A stretch of 64,000 bases of DNA from Bremerella sp. JC817 (GTDB lineage: Bacteria > Planctomycetota > Planctomycetia > Pirellulales > Pirellulaceae), in contig NZ_JBFEFG010000281.1 in NCBI RefSeq assembly GCF_040718835.1, positions 682,001 to 746,000 of the forward strand. Reading direction: 5' to 3'. Shown in pieces: positions 53,545 through 61,806 of this stretch; position 1 is the stretch's first letter, and each line of letters starts with the position of its first letter. The position numbers were made by a program, and so were the translations under genes. Below the pieces are notes generated by a model, which ran no database searches, was not told the DNA's origin, and worked only from the letters and a program-made list of their open reading frames with translations.

Positions 53545-54918
53545 TTACTTCCACTCGACCAGAATCACCAGTTCTTCAAAGCCTTCGCTGGTCAGTCGGC
53601 TGGTCGAATTGAAAACGACTGGCTTTCCCTGCGACAGTTCCATGATGCCGCTGATGTCGAGTGTCGACACGCCATCGATCTCTGGTGTCGCGTCGCCGGA
53701 TGCTTCCTCATCCTCTGCCTCTTTCCCCAAGGTAATTTTGCCAGGGATCATGGCCGACTTCTCGAATTTCAGGCTCAAAACCAAGGTCTTCGAGGATGAA
53801 AGATGGCCTGCGGTGCCACTGACCAGGGTTCCCAAGTTCATCAACTGATGGGCAACTTGACGACCACGCGTCGTGACCGAAGTTCCGCTGACGGCTGGCT
53901 TACGGCTTCCTTGCTGAAGAACAAATGGCTGATCGACCAAGGTTTTTGCCTCGAAGTAGTCGACCAGCTTCACCTCGGCATTCTCGGCGTCGGCCAGCCA
54001 CGGAACCAACCGAGTTGGGATCGATGGCCCTGGCGACTTCAGGACGCCACTCACTGCTTCCGCCAACGTTTGCTGCGGCATTTCCGCGCTGACGCGGGTC
54101 AGCAGAACGATATCAAACGCAAGCGATTCCGACTCCGGCGTTGTCGTCGTTTCTGTCTTCGGCTCGGCAGCCACCGCGACCGCTTCGACCGGCTCGGCCG
54201 GGGCGACTTCTTCCGTCGTGTCCCCGACTTCCGCGGCAAGCTCCTGCTTGTATTCGATCCATTTGCCAAGCAGCTTCTTCGACTCGGCGTAGCTCTGACG
54301 ACTTCCTCGATAACTTTCAAAGTAGTTGTGAAACTCAGAAAACGTAACCGGCAACTCTCGCCAGGAAGTCGGCAATTGGGAAGCACCATCGCGGAAGCGC
54401 GTAATACCACGAATCGGCTTCAACTCTTCTTCGTTCAGGACGCCATCGCCGTTCAAATCGAACTGGCGAAAGAATGCCGCGTGCGGACTTGTTTCAAGCG
54501 AAGCGGGCTCCTCATCCCCTTCATCGGAACCCTTCTGCTCGCCACTTTGCAATTGTTCGGCCATGTACTGGTCCAGCACTTTTTGCAATTGGGCCTCGCG
54601 ATGGCGAGCCTCTTGCTGAGCGACTTTTTGCTGGGCGAGATTCTCGAGCGAGGTACGAAAAGTCTCGCGAGAGATTCGGACCTTCACGTCCCCAGAAGGG
54701 AGAAACAGCCCCATCGACTGCAATAGGTGACGTGAGATATTGGCGAGTTCGCCTTCATTCAGGTTGCCATCGCCGTTGGCATCCAGCGTCGCAAACAATT
54801 CGTCGAACTTGCTATCGGGCGTGGAGGAATCGGCAGCCTTCTCGGGCGATTGACACCAACAAGCAGAAGCAAAGATACCGAGCATCGCGACAGCGACGAG
54901 AAAACGAGAGAGAGGCAT
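53545..54918 (-). CDS. Secreted two-EF-hand protein, paralogue of downstream gene
   Basis: A 457-residue protein with an N-terminal signal (VAVAMLGIFASAC), possibly a lipobox at Cys20. EF-hand loops lie at 46-57 and 154-165. The C-terminal domain (LAFDIVLLTR to VILVEWK) aligns with the neighbour throughout, including GPSIPTRLV, QQGSR and GKPVVF. It looks like a shorter copy that arose by duplication with loss of two EF-hands. Function unknown. Confidence 0.76.
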   Translation of the reverse strand: MPLSRFLVAVAMLGIFASACWCQSPEKAADSSTPDSKFDELFATLDANGDGNLNEGELANISRHLLQSMGLFLPSGDVKVRISRETFRTSLENLAQQKVAQQEARHREAQLQKVLDQYMAEQLQSGEQKGSDEGDEEPASLETSPHAAFFRQFDLNGDGVLNEEELKPIRGITRFRDGASQLPTSWRELPVTFSEFHNYFESYRGSRQSYAESKKLLGKWIEYKQELAAEVGDTTEEVAPAEPVEAVAVAAEPKTETTTTPESESLAFDIVLLTRVSAEMPQQTLAEAVSGVLKSPGPSIPTRLVPWLADAENAEVKLVDYFEAKTLVDQPFVLQQGSRKPAVSGTSVTTRGRQVAHQLMNLGTLVSGTAGHLSSSKTLVLSLKFEKSAMIPGKITLGKEAEDEEASGDATPEIDGVSTLDISGIMELSQGKPVVFNSTSRLTSEGFEELVILVEWK

Positions 54919-55026
54919 AGCAAAGACCTGGATGGGATAGCCAACGAAAAGCGCACCCTTGGAATCTACCCCACCAGCGAATGCCCCTCAAGCATCTTAA
55001 CGCAAACTACATACAAGAGGTATCCT

Positions 55027-55698
55027 TTAGGGGCGTAACGTCGCGGGCGATTCGATCAAGTGTGCCCGGAAGATGAAAACGGCCTTCGTGGTCAACGGCT
55101 CTCCTTGATGTTCCATGCTCGTCAGCAAGCCTCCCATCACGAAAGGCTCGTCAGGCGTCAGCAACAGTTCTGGCGTGATACCCAGCGTCGCGATCCCAGG
55201 GACGGCGTCAGCCTCGCCCACTTTCTTCGGAGGGAGTTCGAGCCGGACTCGCCGCGAGAAATGCGACTTCAGCAGTAACTTGCCTTCGTCCGCTTGTTGG
55301 ACCTTCAATCGCACGTCGATGCCATCGAGGATCTTCAGCAGTTCCATGTTCTTCAGTTCTGGCGGATTCGGAATTCCAGGGACGTAGAACTCGGACGAGG
55401 TCACCTCGATCTCGGCATCCAATGGCAACTTGACCCGGACCACGTTAAACCGAGCCGGCACCGGACTGGTCTGCTGCGGTTTCCAGCGGGCAAGTGTCCC
55501 AGCTAACGAGAACTCGGGATCGGAATGAGCCGCCAGAAACTCCTTCAGCTCGGTCTCGATGGGATTGGCGGTTGTCGGCGGCATGGCGCGTTCGACCATC
55601 GCGATTTCGACCAGAACCATCGGCGGATTTGCCAAGCTTTTTTCTGTCAGAATCAAGCAAAACAGCAAGCTGACTGTAAATCCCAGGTCGATGCGCAT
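55027..55698 (-). CDS. Secreted secretin-like domain protein
   Basis: A 223-residue protein with a signal peptide (LLFCLILTEKSLA). No EF-hands. PPMVLVEIAMVE opens a domain similar to that of the two EF-hand proteins downstream on the same strand, and LLLTPDEPFVMGGLLT resembles the GxxVVLGGL turn of secretins. It is too short to be a pore itself. It is the first gene of the three-gene set. The 151-base gap to the divergent aminopeptidase holds its promoter. Confidence 0.65.
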   Translation of the reverse strand: MRIDLGFTVSLLFCLILTEKSLANPPMVLVEIAMVERAMPPTTANPIETELKEFLAAHSDPEFSLAGTLARWKPQQTSPVPARFNVVRVKLPLDAEIEVTSSEFYVPGIPNPPELKNMELLKILDGIDVRLKVQQADEGKLLLKSHFSRRVRLELPPKKVGEADAVPGIATLGITPELLLTPDEPFVMGGLLTSMEHQGEPLTTKAVFIFRAHLIESPATLRP

Positions 55699-55849
55699 CG
55701 AATTTCTCCCGTCGAAGAAAGATGGAGTCGGGCATCAAGCCCCCCGCAAGGTCCCACACTGTATCGAAATGATTCTCAGCGATACAATACGAGGTTAAGG
55801 GCAGGCAGCCTTGCGCAAATAATCAGACCGTTTTAAAGAGACAAAGCTG

Positions 55850-57310
55850 ATGAAGGTCACGGGTACCGATAACAAGATCGCTGATTTCTCGGGCGACGTC
55901 ATCGTAGTTGGGGTTTACGAAGACGCGCTCTCGCCACCAGCCGATCAATTAGACAACTTGATCGGTGGTTCGATTACCCGTTTAGTGGAATCGGGCGATA
56001 TCACGGGCAAACCAAACGAAGTCACGACGATCCTGGCACCCAGCGGACTGCCAATTCTCCGCGTGCTGGCCATCGGTCTTGGTAAGAAAGAAGACCTGAA
56101 TCTGCGACGTGCGTACGAGGCTTCGGCCACCGCAGCTGTGGCGTTGTCTTCCAAGAAGGTCGAGAAGGCTGGCATCTATCTTGATGACTTCTGGCCTGCG
56201 GAAATGATCGAACAAGCGATCGCCGGCGCCTTGGTAGGCGTGACTGGTCAGGACTTATACCGCAAAGAAAAGAAACAGACCGCTCCGGCCGAATTGGTTT
56301 GGAGTTCCGCCACGGAAGAAGTGCTCGAAAAGGGCATCGCTCTGGGCAACGCGATCAACCTGACGCGCAGCCTGGTGAACCGCTGTGCGAATGACATCTA
56401 TCCGGCGACCTTCGCCGAAGAAGCAGCCGTCGTTGCCGAAAACCACGACTTGAACATCGAAGTCTGGGACAAAGCGAAGCTGACCGAAGAAAATTGCGGA
56501 AGCTTGCTGGCCGTGGCCCGTGGTTCGGTCAAAGATCCACGCCTGGTCATCCTGCGATACAACGGCGGCAAGAAGGGTGAACCACCTTTGGCCCTGGTCG
56601 GCAAGGGTGTGACCTTCGACAGTGGTGGTCTCTCGCTGAAGCCTTCCGATAGCATGATCACCATGAAGTGTGACATGGCGGGGGCCGCGACCGTTCTGGG
56701 TGCGATCAAAGCGATTGCTTCCTGGAAATTGCCGATCAACGTCGTCGCTTTGTGCGGGTGCGTTGAAAACATGATCTCGGGCGACAGCTATAAGCTGGGG
56801 GACATCCTGACTTCGCGCAGTGGCAAAACGATCGAAGTGTTGAACACCGATGCCGAAGGGCGCCTGGTGCTGGCCGACGTGCTGAACGTCGCCCTTGATG
56901 AAAAGCCGATGGCGATCGTCGACCTCGCCACGCTGACCGGTGCTTGCGTGGTGGCTTTGGGTACCGATACGGCAGGCTTGATGACCAACGAACCTGACTG
57001 GTGCCACGAGATCGAACAGGCTTCGCTGGCGACCGGCGAAAAGATGTGGCAGTTGCCGATGTACCCAGAGTTCGGCGAACAAGTCAAAAGCCAGATTGCC
57101 GACGTGAAGAACGTGGGCGACGGCCGCTGGGGTGGTGCGATTACCGCAGCCAAGTTCCTGGAAGAATTCATCGACGATACTCCTTGGACCCATATCGACA
57201 TTGCCGGCCCTTCCTTCGCCGAAAAACCGAAGCCATACTGCAGTGGTGGCGCCACCGGTTTTGCGGTTCGAACGTTGCTGGAATTGGCGCGACGCCAGGC
57301 AACAAGCTAA
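55850..57310 (+). CDS. pepA: Leucyl aminopeptidase (M17)
   Basis: A 486-residue cytosolic peptidase. The metal and catalytic motifs are complete: GKGVTFDSGGLSLKP, MKCDMAGAA and NTDAEGRLVLAD. The N-terminal macro-like domain (about 1-155) is also typical. It removes N-terminal residues from peptides, as a hexamer in known members. A hairpin follows the stop. Confidence 0.95.
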   Translation: MKVTGTDNKIADFSGDVIVVGVYEDALSPPADQLDNLIGGSITRLVESGDITGKPNEVTTILAPSGLPILRVLAIGLGKKEDLNLRRAYEASATAAVALSSKKVEKAGIYLDDFWPAEMIEQAIAGALVGVTGQDLYRKEKKQTAPAELVWSSATEEVLEKGIALGNAINLTRSLVNRCANDIYPATFAEEAAVVAENHDLNIEVWDKAKLTEENCGSLLAVARGSVKDPRLVILRYNGGKKGEPPLALVGKGVTFDSGGLSLKPSDSMITMKCDMAGAATVLGAIKAIASWKLPINVVALCGCVENMISGDSYKLGDILTSRSGKTIEVLNTDAEGRLVLADVLNVALDEKPMAIVDLATLTGACVVALGTDTAGLMTNEPDWCHEIEQASLATGEKMWQLPMYPEFGEQVKSQIADVKNVGDGRWGGAITAAKFLEEFIDDTPWTHIDIAGPSFAEKPKPYCSGGATGFAVRTLLELARRQATS

Positions 57311-57324
57311 AAAGTTACGTACCT

Positions 57325-57355
57325 GATCCTCCCCCCGCATCCCAGGGGGAGGATC
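57325..57355 (+). terminator. Strong hairpin after pepA
   Basis: GATCCTCCCCC (57325-57335) pairs perfectly with GGGGGAGGATC (57345-57355) over a 9-base loop. No T tract follows, so it may terminate or protect the transcript end. Confidence 0.6.
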
Positions 57356-57493
57356 GTGCGGTACCATGACAACGCACGTTTGCCTGCCGGCCTCGACTGC
57401 TTAGCCAACAAACGTGTAGGACCGCACGCCCCAAGATCGCTGCAGTTCTGAGAACTCTCTTTCATTCACCTTCAGTTTGGATCGACCCTAGCT

Positions 57494-58810
57494 ATGCCTT
57501 GGATTTCCGAGACCGCAAAAGAAATCAAAAAGCCAGAGATGCTTGCCATCCTTGACCGAGCGATTGAAGAGGCTCGGAAACGAATTTGTGGCACCCCCAA
57601 ACGCGTCTTGCTGCTTCCTCCCGACATCACTCGTATGCACTCCGGTTCCGGCTGGATCACCGAGTACTTCTGGCAGCAACTGAAGGACGAAGCCGAGATC
57701 CACGTGATCCCAACGCTTGGTCAGCACGAACCCCATACCCCCGAACAGAACAAGCAGATGTTCGGCGAGATCCCCAACGAAATCATTCACCCGCACGACT
57801 GGCGCGATGGCTGCGTGAAGGTGGGCGAGATCTCGGCCGAGTTCGTCAAGGAAATCAGCGACGGCGCCGCCGACTGGGCCATTCCGATCTGGCTCAACAA
57901 GATGCTGATGGAAGAAAAGTGGGACCTGATCATCAACATCGGTCACGTCGTTCCACACGAAGTGCTTGGTTTCGCCAACCACAACAAGAACTACTTCATC
58001 GGCCTGGCCGGTAAAGACCTGATCTGCACCAGCCACATGATGGCCGCCAGTTGCGGGATCGAAAACAACCTCGGCAACCTGATCACGCCGGTTCGTGCCG
58101 TCTTCAATAAGGCGGAAGACGAGATGCTCGGCGACCTGCCAGACTTCTACGTTCAGGTCGTTCTGGCTCGGAACGAAGCAGGCGAACTGGTTCATACCGG
58201 CGTCCACATCGGCGACGATCTGGAAACCTATTTGAATGCCGCCAAGCAGTCGCGTGCGGAAAACATCACCGTCTTCGACAAGCCGATCCAGAAGATCGTC
58301 TGCGTGATGCAGGGGGACGAGTTCTTCAGCACCTGGGTCGCCAACAAGAGCGTCTATCGTACGCGCATGGCTTTGGCCGACGGCGGCGAACTGCTGGTGA
58401 TCGCCCCAGGCCTGAAGCGTTTCGGCGAGCAGCCAGACGTCGACGCACTGATCCGTAAGTATGGCTATCAGCCAACGCCCAAGATTCTGGAGCTTTACAA
58501 GGAGAACGAAGACATGCAGGACCTGGCCCACGGCACGGCTCACTTGATGCATGGTACTTCGGAAGATCGCTTCACCATTCGTTATGCCCCTGGTCACTTG
58601 ACCAAGGAAGAAGTCGAACAGGTCAATTTCGCTTACGCCGACTACGAAGAAACACTGAAGCGTTACCCGATCGATACCATGAAGGAAGGCTTCAACACGA
58701 TGCCCGACGGCGAAGAGATCTTCTTCATCGCGACGCCATCGGCAGGTCTCTGGAGCACCAAAGACAAGCTGTACAATCGCAAGTCAGGCTTCGCCAAAGA
58801 CGAAGCCTAG
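57494..58810 (+). CDS. LarA-like protein (lactate racemase family)
   Basis: A 438-residue protein of the DUF2088/LarA family. PPDITR (42-47), TLGQH (74-78) and HVVPHEVLGF (151-160) match the cofactor and catalytic regions. In characterised LarA the segment GF-SGGRK carries the Lys that binds the nickel-pincer cofactor; here it reads GFANHNK with Lys165 kept. No larB, larC or larE is in this window, so it may use a different cofactor supply or act on another 2-hydroxy acid. Start codon lacks a strong ribosome site. Confidence 0.75.
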   Translation: MPWISETAKEIKKPEMLAILDRAIEEARKRICGTPKRVLLLPPDITRMHSGSGWITEYFWQQLKDEAEIHVIPTLGQHEPHTPEQNKQMFGEIPNEIIHPHDWRDGCVKVGEISAEFVKEISDGAADWAIPIWLNKMLMEEKWDLIINIGHVVPHEVLGFANHNKNYFIGLAGKDLICTSHMMAASCGIENNLGNLITPVRAVFNKAEDEMLGDLPDFYVQVVLARNEAGELVHTGVHIGDDLETYLNAAKQSRAENITVFDKPIQKIVCVMQGDEFFSTWVANKSVYRTRMALADGGELLVIAPGLKRFGEQPDVDALIRKYGYQPTPKILELYKENEDMQDLAHGTAHLMHGTSEDRFTIRYAPGHLTKEEVEQVNFAYADYEETLKRYPIDTMKEGFNTMPDGEEIFFIATPSAGLWSTKDKLYNRKSGFAKDEA

Positions 58811-58840
58811 TCATTGGCGACATGACCTACCGTTCCATGA

Positions 58841-58877
58841 AAAGGGCCGCATTCTTTCGGAAGTGGCCCTTTCTTTT
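58841..58877 (+). terminator. Terminator after LarA-like gene
   Basis: AAAGGGCC (58841-58848) pairs with GGCCCTTT (58865-58872) over a 16-base loop, followed by CTTTTT. Confidence 0.7.
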
Positions 58878-58945
58878 TGCATGGGTTGAAACGGCGTGGT
58901 ACAAAACCTCGACCTTCTCATAACTCGTTTGCAGGAACTTTCCTG

Positions 58946-59569
58946 ATGCCACGTCTGTTGCTTACCGCTATCGTCACGTTCGGCCTACTAGGCGTTTCCC
59001 ATGGGCTCTTTGCTGAAGAGCCTGCCGCCGAGGCACCGCTGACGGAAACGGAAAAACGGCTTCAGAAAGATATACAAACATTGGACATGGCGATGTTAGA
59101 AGCTGACAGCGAAACAGCTTTAAAGCTTCTTCATCCCAAGCCATTCGATCGGCGGATCGGATCACGCGAGGAGTTCAGTAAGGGGCTGAAGCAAGCGAAA
59201 AAAGCGTTAGGCGGCCTCAAAATGTTCAAGCCAGAATTCAGCTTCGCATTTCCCAATCGGCCTATTTTCGTCGAGGGTAAGCAGCATCAGTTTGCGATCG
59301 TACCCGTCGAAACTCAGATCAGGATGGTGGGCGGTATCGTGAAGTCCGAGTCGTTCTACATTGGCATTCGCGAGGAGAACGACGACACCTGGCGTTACCT
59401 CGACGGCACGAAGCTCGAACAGGAAGATATCCAGAAACTCTTTTCCGACTTCCCGGTCGAGCAACCACTTCCTTTGGTCAAGAATTCCACCCAGATCAAG
59501 GAAGAAGAATTCGAGAGCCTGCTGCCCAAGATGCCGACCCCTCCTGAAGATTTGAAACTGCCAAAGTAA
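58946..59569 (+). CDS. Secreted member of a triplicated small-protein family (copy 1)
   Basis: A 207-residue protein with a cleavable signal peptide (LLLTAIVTFGLLGVSHGLFA). The domain (about 35-190) aligns with the next two genes: a helical first half (DIQTLDMAMLEADSETALKL), a beta-rich middle, the WRYLDG motif, and DFPVEQPLPL near the end. NTF2-like topology is plausible. This copy has a C-terminal acidic extension. AGGA precedes the ATG. Function unknown. Confidence 0.72.
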   Translation: MPRLLLTAIVTFGLLGVSHGLFAEEPAAEAPLTETEKRLQKDIQTLDMAMLEADSETALKLLHPKPFDRRIGSREEFSKGLKQAKKALGGLKMFKPEFSFAFPNRPIFVEGKQHQFAIVPVETQIRMVGGIVKSESFYIGIREENDDTWRYLDGTKLEQEDIQKLFSDFPVEQPLPLVKNSTQIKEEEFESLLPKMPTPPEDLKLPK

Positions 59570-59601
59570 CACCCCGCCTCCAACATGGTGTGAAGTCGCC
59601 G

Positions 59602-60165
59602 ATGCTCAAGGTCTATGCGGGAGCTCTGTTGTTGGTGATCGTCTTGATCGTTTGTAGCCTGGGACGATTCAATCCTGCTTCCAGGGTGATCGATTCGCGG
59701 TGGGTCGCCAAAGAGAACTCCTCGGTTGACTCTGACACGGCCGTTATTTTCACAGCCCTTCAGCAAAAGGATTTTGGCATCGTCCGATCGATGCTTCCGC
59801 TTGAGGTCACCTCGGCAGAAAGTGATCGCAACTACTACGACCGATATCAAGATATCCTCAACGATCTAGAATCCGATTCGGTTCGTATCCAGCAGATGGT
59901 CGTCGCTTCGAATGCCGAGTTCTATCAGTCTCGCCAGCACGACTGGGTTGTCGTTCCGACCGAGGCGGTCGTTGCTTACGCCGATGGCCAGGTCTTGCAG
60001 CGAGGCTTTTTGCTGGGTGTGCGGGCCAAGGACGAAACGGCGTGGAGCTATCTCGACTTCACTATCAATTGGCAACATTCACGGCAGTTTATCGAACTGC
60101 TCTTCCCTGAAATTCCCAAGAACATTCCCCTGCCAGAATGCACCGCCACCTATCACGATCCGTAG
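59602..60165 (+). CDS. Membrane-anchored member of the triplicated family (copy 2)
   Basis: A 187-residue protein started at 59602; an in-frame GTG at 59590 is possible. An uncleaved N-terminal hydrophobic segment (VYAGALLLVIVLIVCSLG) anchors it. The domain repeats the pattern of its neighbours: TAVIFTALQQKDFGIVRSML, VVVPTEAVVAYADG, WSYLDF and FPEIPKNIPLP. It lies 33 bases after copy 1, so they are probably co-transcribed. Function unknown. Confidence 0.7.
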   Translation: MLKVYAGALLLVIVLIVCSLGRFNPASRVIDSRWVAKENSSVDSDTAVIFTALQQKDFGIVRSMLPLEVTSAESDRNYYDRYQDILNDLESDSVRIQQMVVASNAEFYQSRQHDWVVVPTEAVVAYADGQVLQRGFLLGVRAKDETAWSYLDFTINWQHSRQFIELLFPEIPKNIPLPECTATYHDP

Positions 60166-60284
60166 ATTGGTCGATCCGCGGGATGGAATTGTGGACGAGA
60201 GACTCGTTTCGATTGGCTCGCATGCCGATCGGGAGGTAAACTGTCGGTGCCCCGATCTCTTTCTATTTCATGCCAGGGTTCGTT

Positions 60285-60854
60285 ATGTTGCTTTTCCATC
60301 GCCTGGAAGTTTCTGCCGTTCTGCTCGTTGCCTCGTTTTTGCTAACTGTTGGTTGCCAGCAGAAACCGAAGGCTGAACCGATCACCGCTCCCGATTACGT
60401 TTCGGCCGAGTCGGAAAAGGTCTTGAGCGATACCAAACGCTTGATCGACGCGACCTTGAACCAAGAGATCGATCCACTGCTGGAACTGACGCATCCCAAC
60501 ACATTGAAGATGATGGGTGGCAAGGAAAAGGCTCGCGAGTTGATGCAGTTGATCTTCGATCAGGTTACAGCCCTGCAACTGAACTACGACCGGTTTGTTC
60601 CTGTCGGGGAACCGAAGTTCTATCGCACTCCGCAATATGAGTTCGCCGTCATTGCGACCGAGGCCCATGCCACGTTTCCCGATGACTCACTCGACCAGAA
60701 GGGGGCGATGGTTGGCATGCGAAAGGTCGGATCGGATAAGTGGACCTACGTCGATTACAACGACCAGACGAAGGACCAGATTTATACGATTCTGCCTGAG
60801 CTTCCCCGCAACATCGAGTTGCCGGAAACGTTGAGCAAACTTGGCTCTCAGTAA
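60285..60854 (+). CDS. Lipoprotein member of the triplicated family (copy 3)
   Basis: A 189-residue protein. The ATG at 60285 has AGGG 6 bases upstream and a signal ending in LLTVGC, so it is predicted to be lipidated at Cys24. The domain again shows a helical first half (KRLIDATLNQEIDPLLEL), AVIATEAHATF, KWTYVDY and LPELPRNIELP. With copies 1 and 2 it forms three versions with different anchoring. Function unknown. Confidence 0.72.
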   Translation: MLLFHRLEVSAVLLVASFLLTVGCQQKPKAEPITAPDYVSAESEKVLSDTKRLIDATLNQEIDPLLELTHPNTLKMMGGKEKARELMQLIFDQVTALQLNYDRFVPVGEPKFYRTPQYEFAVIATEAHATFPDDSLDQKGAMVGMRKVGSDKWTYVDYNDQTKDQIYTILPELPRNIELPETLSKLGSQ

Positions 60855-61049
60855 GCATTTACCCCCTCGACTAGCTTGGCTTTGCCGGGGATTTTCGTTG
60901 ACGGGTCCCAGGCCGTACCCCAAGATACGAGCAGAAGCCTAACCCCGGTCGCAAAACCCGAAATTGCTACCAATATTCCCGCAGCCGCGGCGAATACCCG
61001 GGTGATACTACTAGTTTGAACTGCTCGTCTTTGTGGAAAGGTCGGTCCA

Positions 61050-61685
61050 ATGTCCTTGTACTGGGTGTTTTTCGGCTGTGCCGTTGTGGCTGGAACGATT
61101 TTCGTCCTCCAGTTTCTGCTGGCGGTCGTGGGCATCGGGCTGGAAGGAACCGACCTGCCGGACGAGATCCCCGACGACATTCCGGATGACTACACCGGCG
61201 ATGCGCATGGCTCGACTGCTTTGTTCGGGGTGATTTCGTTCAAGACGCTCGTGACCGCGTTCACCTTCTTCGGCCTTGCCGGTCTGGCCTGTCTTTCTGC
61301 CGGCTTGAATGAACCGGTTTCGTTCGCCATCGCCGTCGCATTTGGCATCGCGGCCATGTATGCCGTGCACTGGCTGATGTTGGTGATGCTGCGACTGGCT
61401 CAGGACGGCACCGTTCGCATTGCCAACTCGGTGGGCGAAAACGGTACCGTCTACATCCCGATCCCTCCGCATCAGGAAGGGGTCGGCAAGATTCAGATCC
61501 GCGTTCAGGATCAGATTGTCGAATACGCGGCTCAAACGACGGCCGAGACCAGGCTGACGACCGGAACTCCGGTTCAGGTCGTCGAAGTGCTCAGCCCGAC
61601 CATCGTGCTGGTGGTGCCGCTGGTGACCGAAGTGGAAGTTCGGCCTGGTTCCGCGCAACCGGAACAACCGGCACAAACCACCTAG
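61050..61685 (+). CDS. NfeD-like membrane protein
   Basis: A 211-residue protein. Two to four hydrophobic segments (about 5-28, 60-82, 92-115) precede a C-terminal OB-fold-like domain (about 120-200; VGENGTVYIPIPP, VVEVLSPTIVLVVPL). It lies 121 bases upstream of the flotillin gene, the usual partner arrangement. NfeD proteins support flotillin assemblies in membrane microdomains. Confidence 0.8.
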   Translation: MSLYWVFFGCAVVAGTIFVLQFLLAVVGIGLEGTDLPDEIPDDIPDDYTGDAHGSTALFGVISFKTLVTAFTFFGLAGLACLSAGLNEPVSFAIAVAFGIAAMYAVHWLMLVMLRLAQDGTVRIANSVGENGTVYIPIPPHQEGVGKIQIRVQDQIVEYAAQTTAETRLTTGTPVQVVEVLSPTIVLVVPLVTEVEVRPGSAQPEQPAQTT

Positions 61686-61806
61686 AAAATACGCTTCGAC
61701 TTCTATCGATTTCCCCAGGTTGGGGTCTTCGTAACCTACACATATCTAGATGCCGCTGCGCGCGGACCGTACCGGCACCGAGCCCTGTCACCAAGGAATT
61801 CATCTC

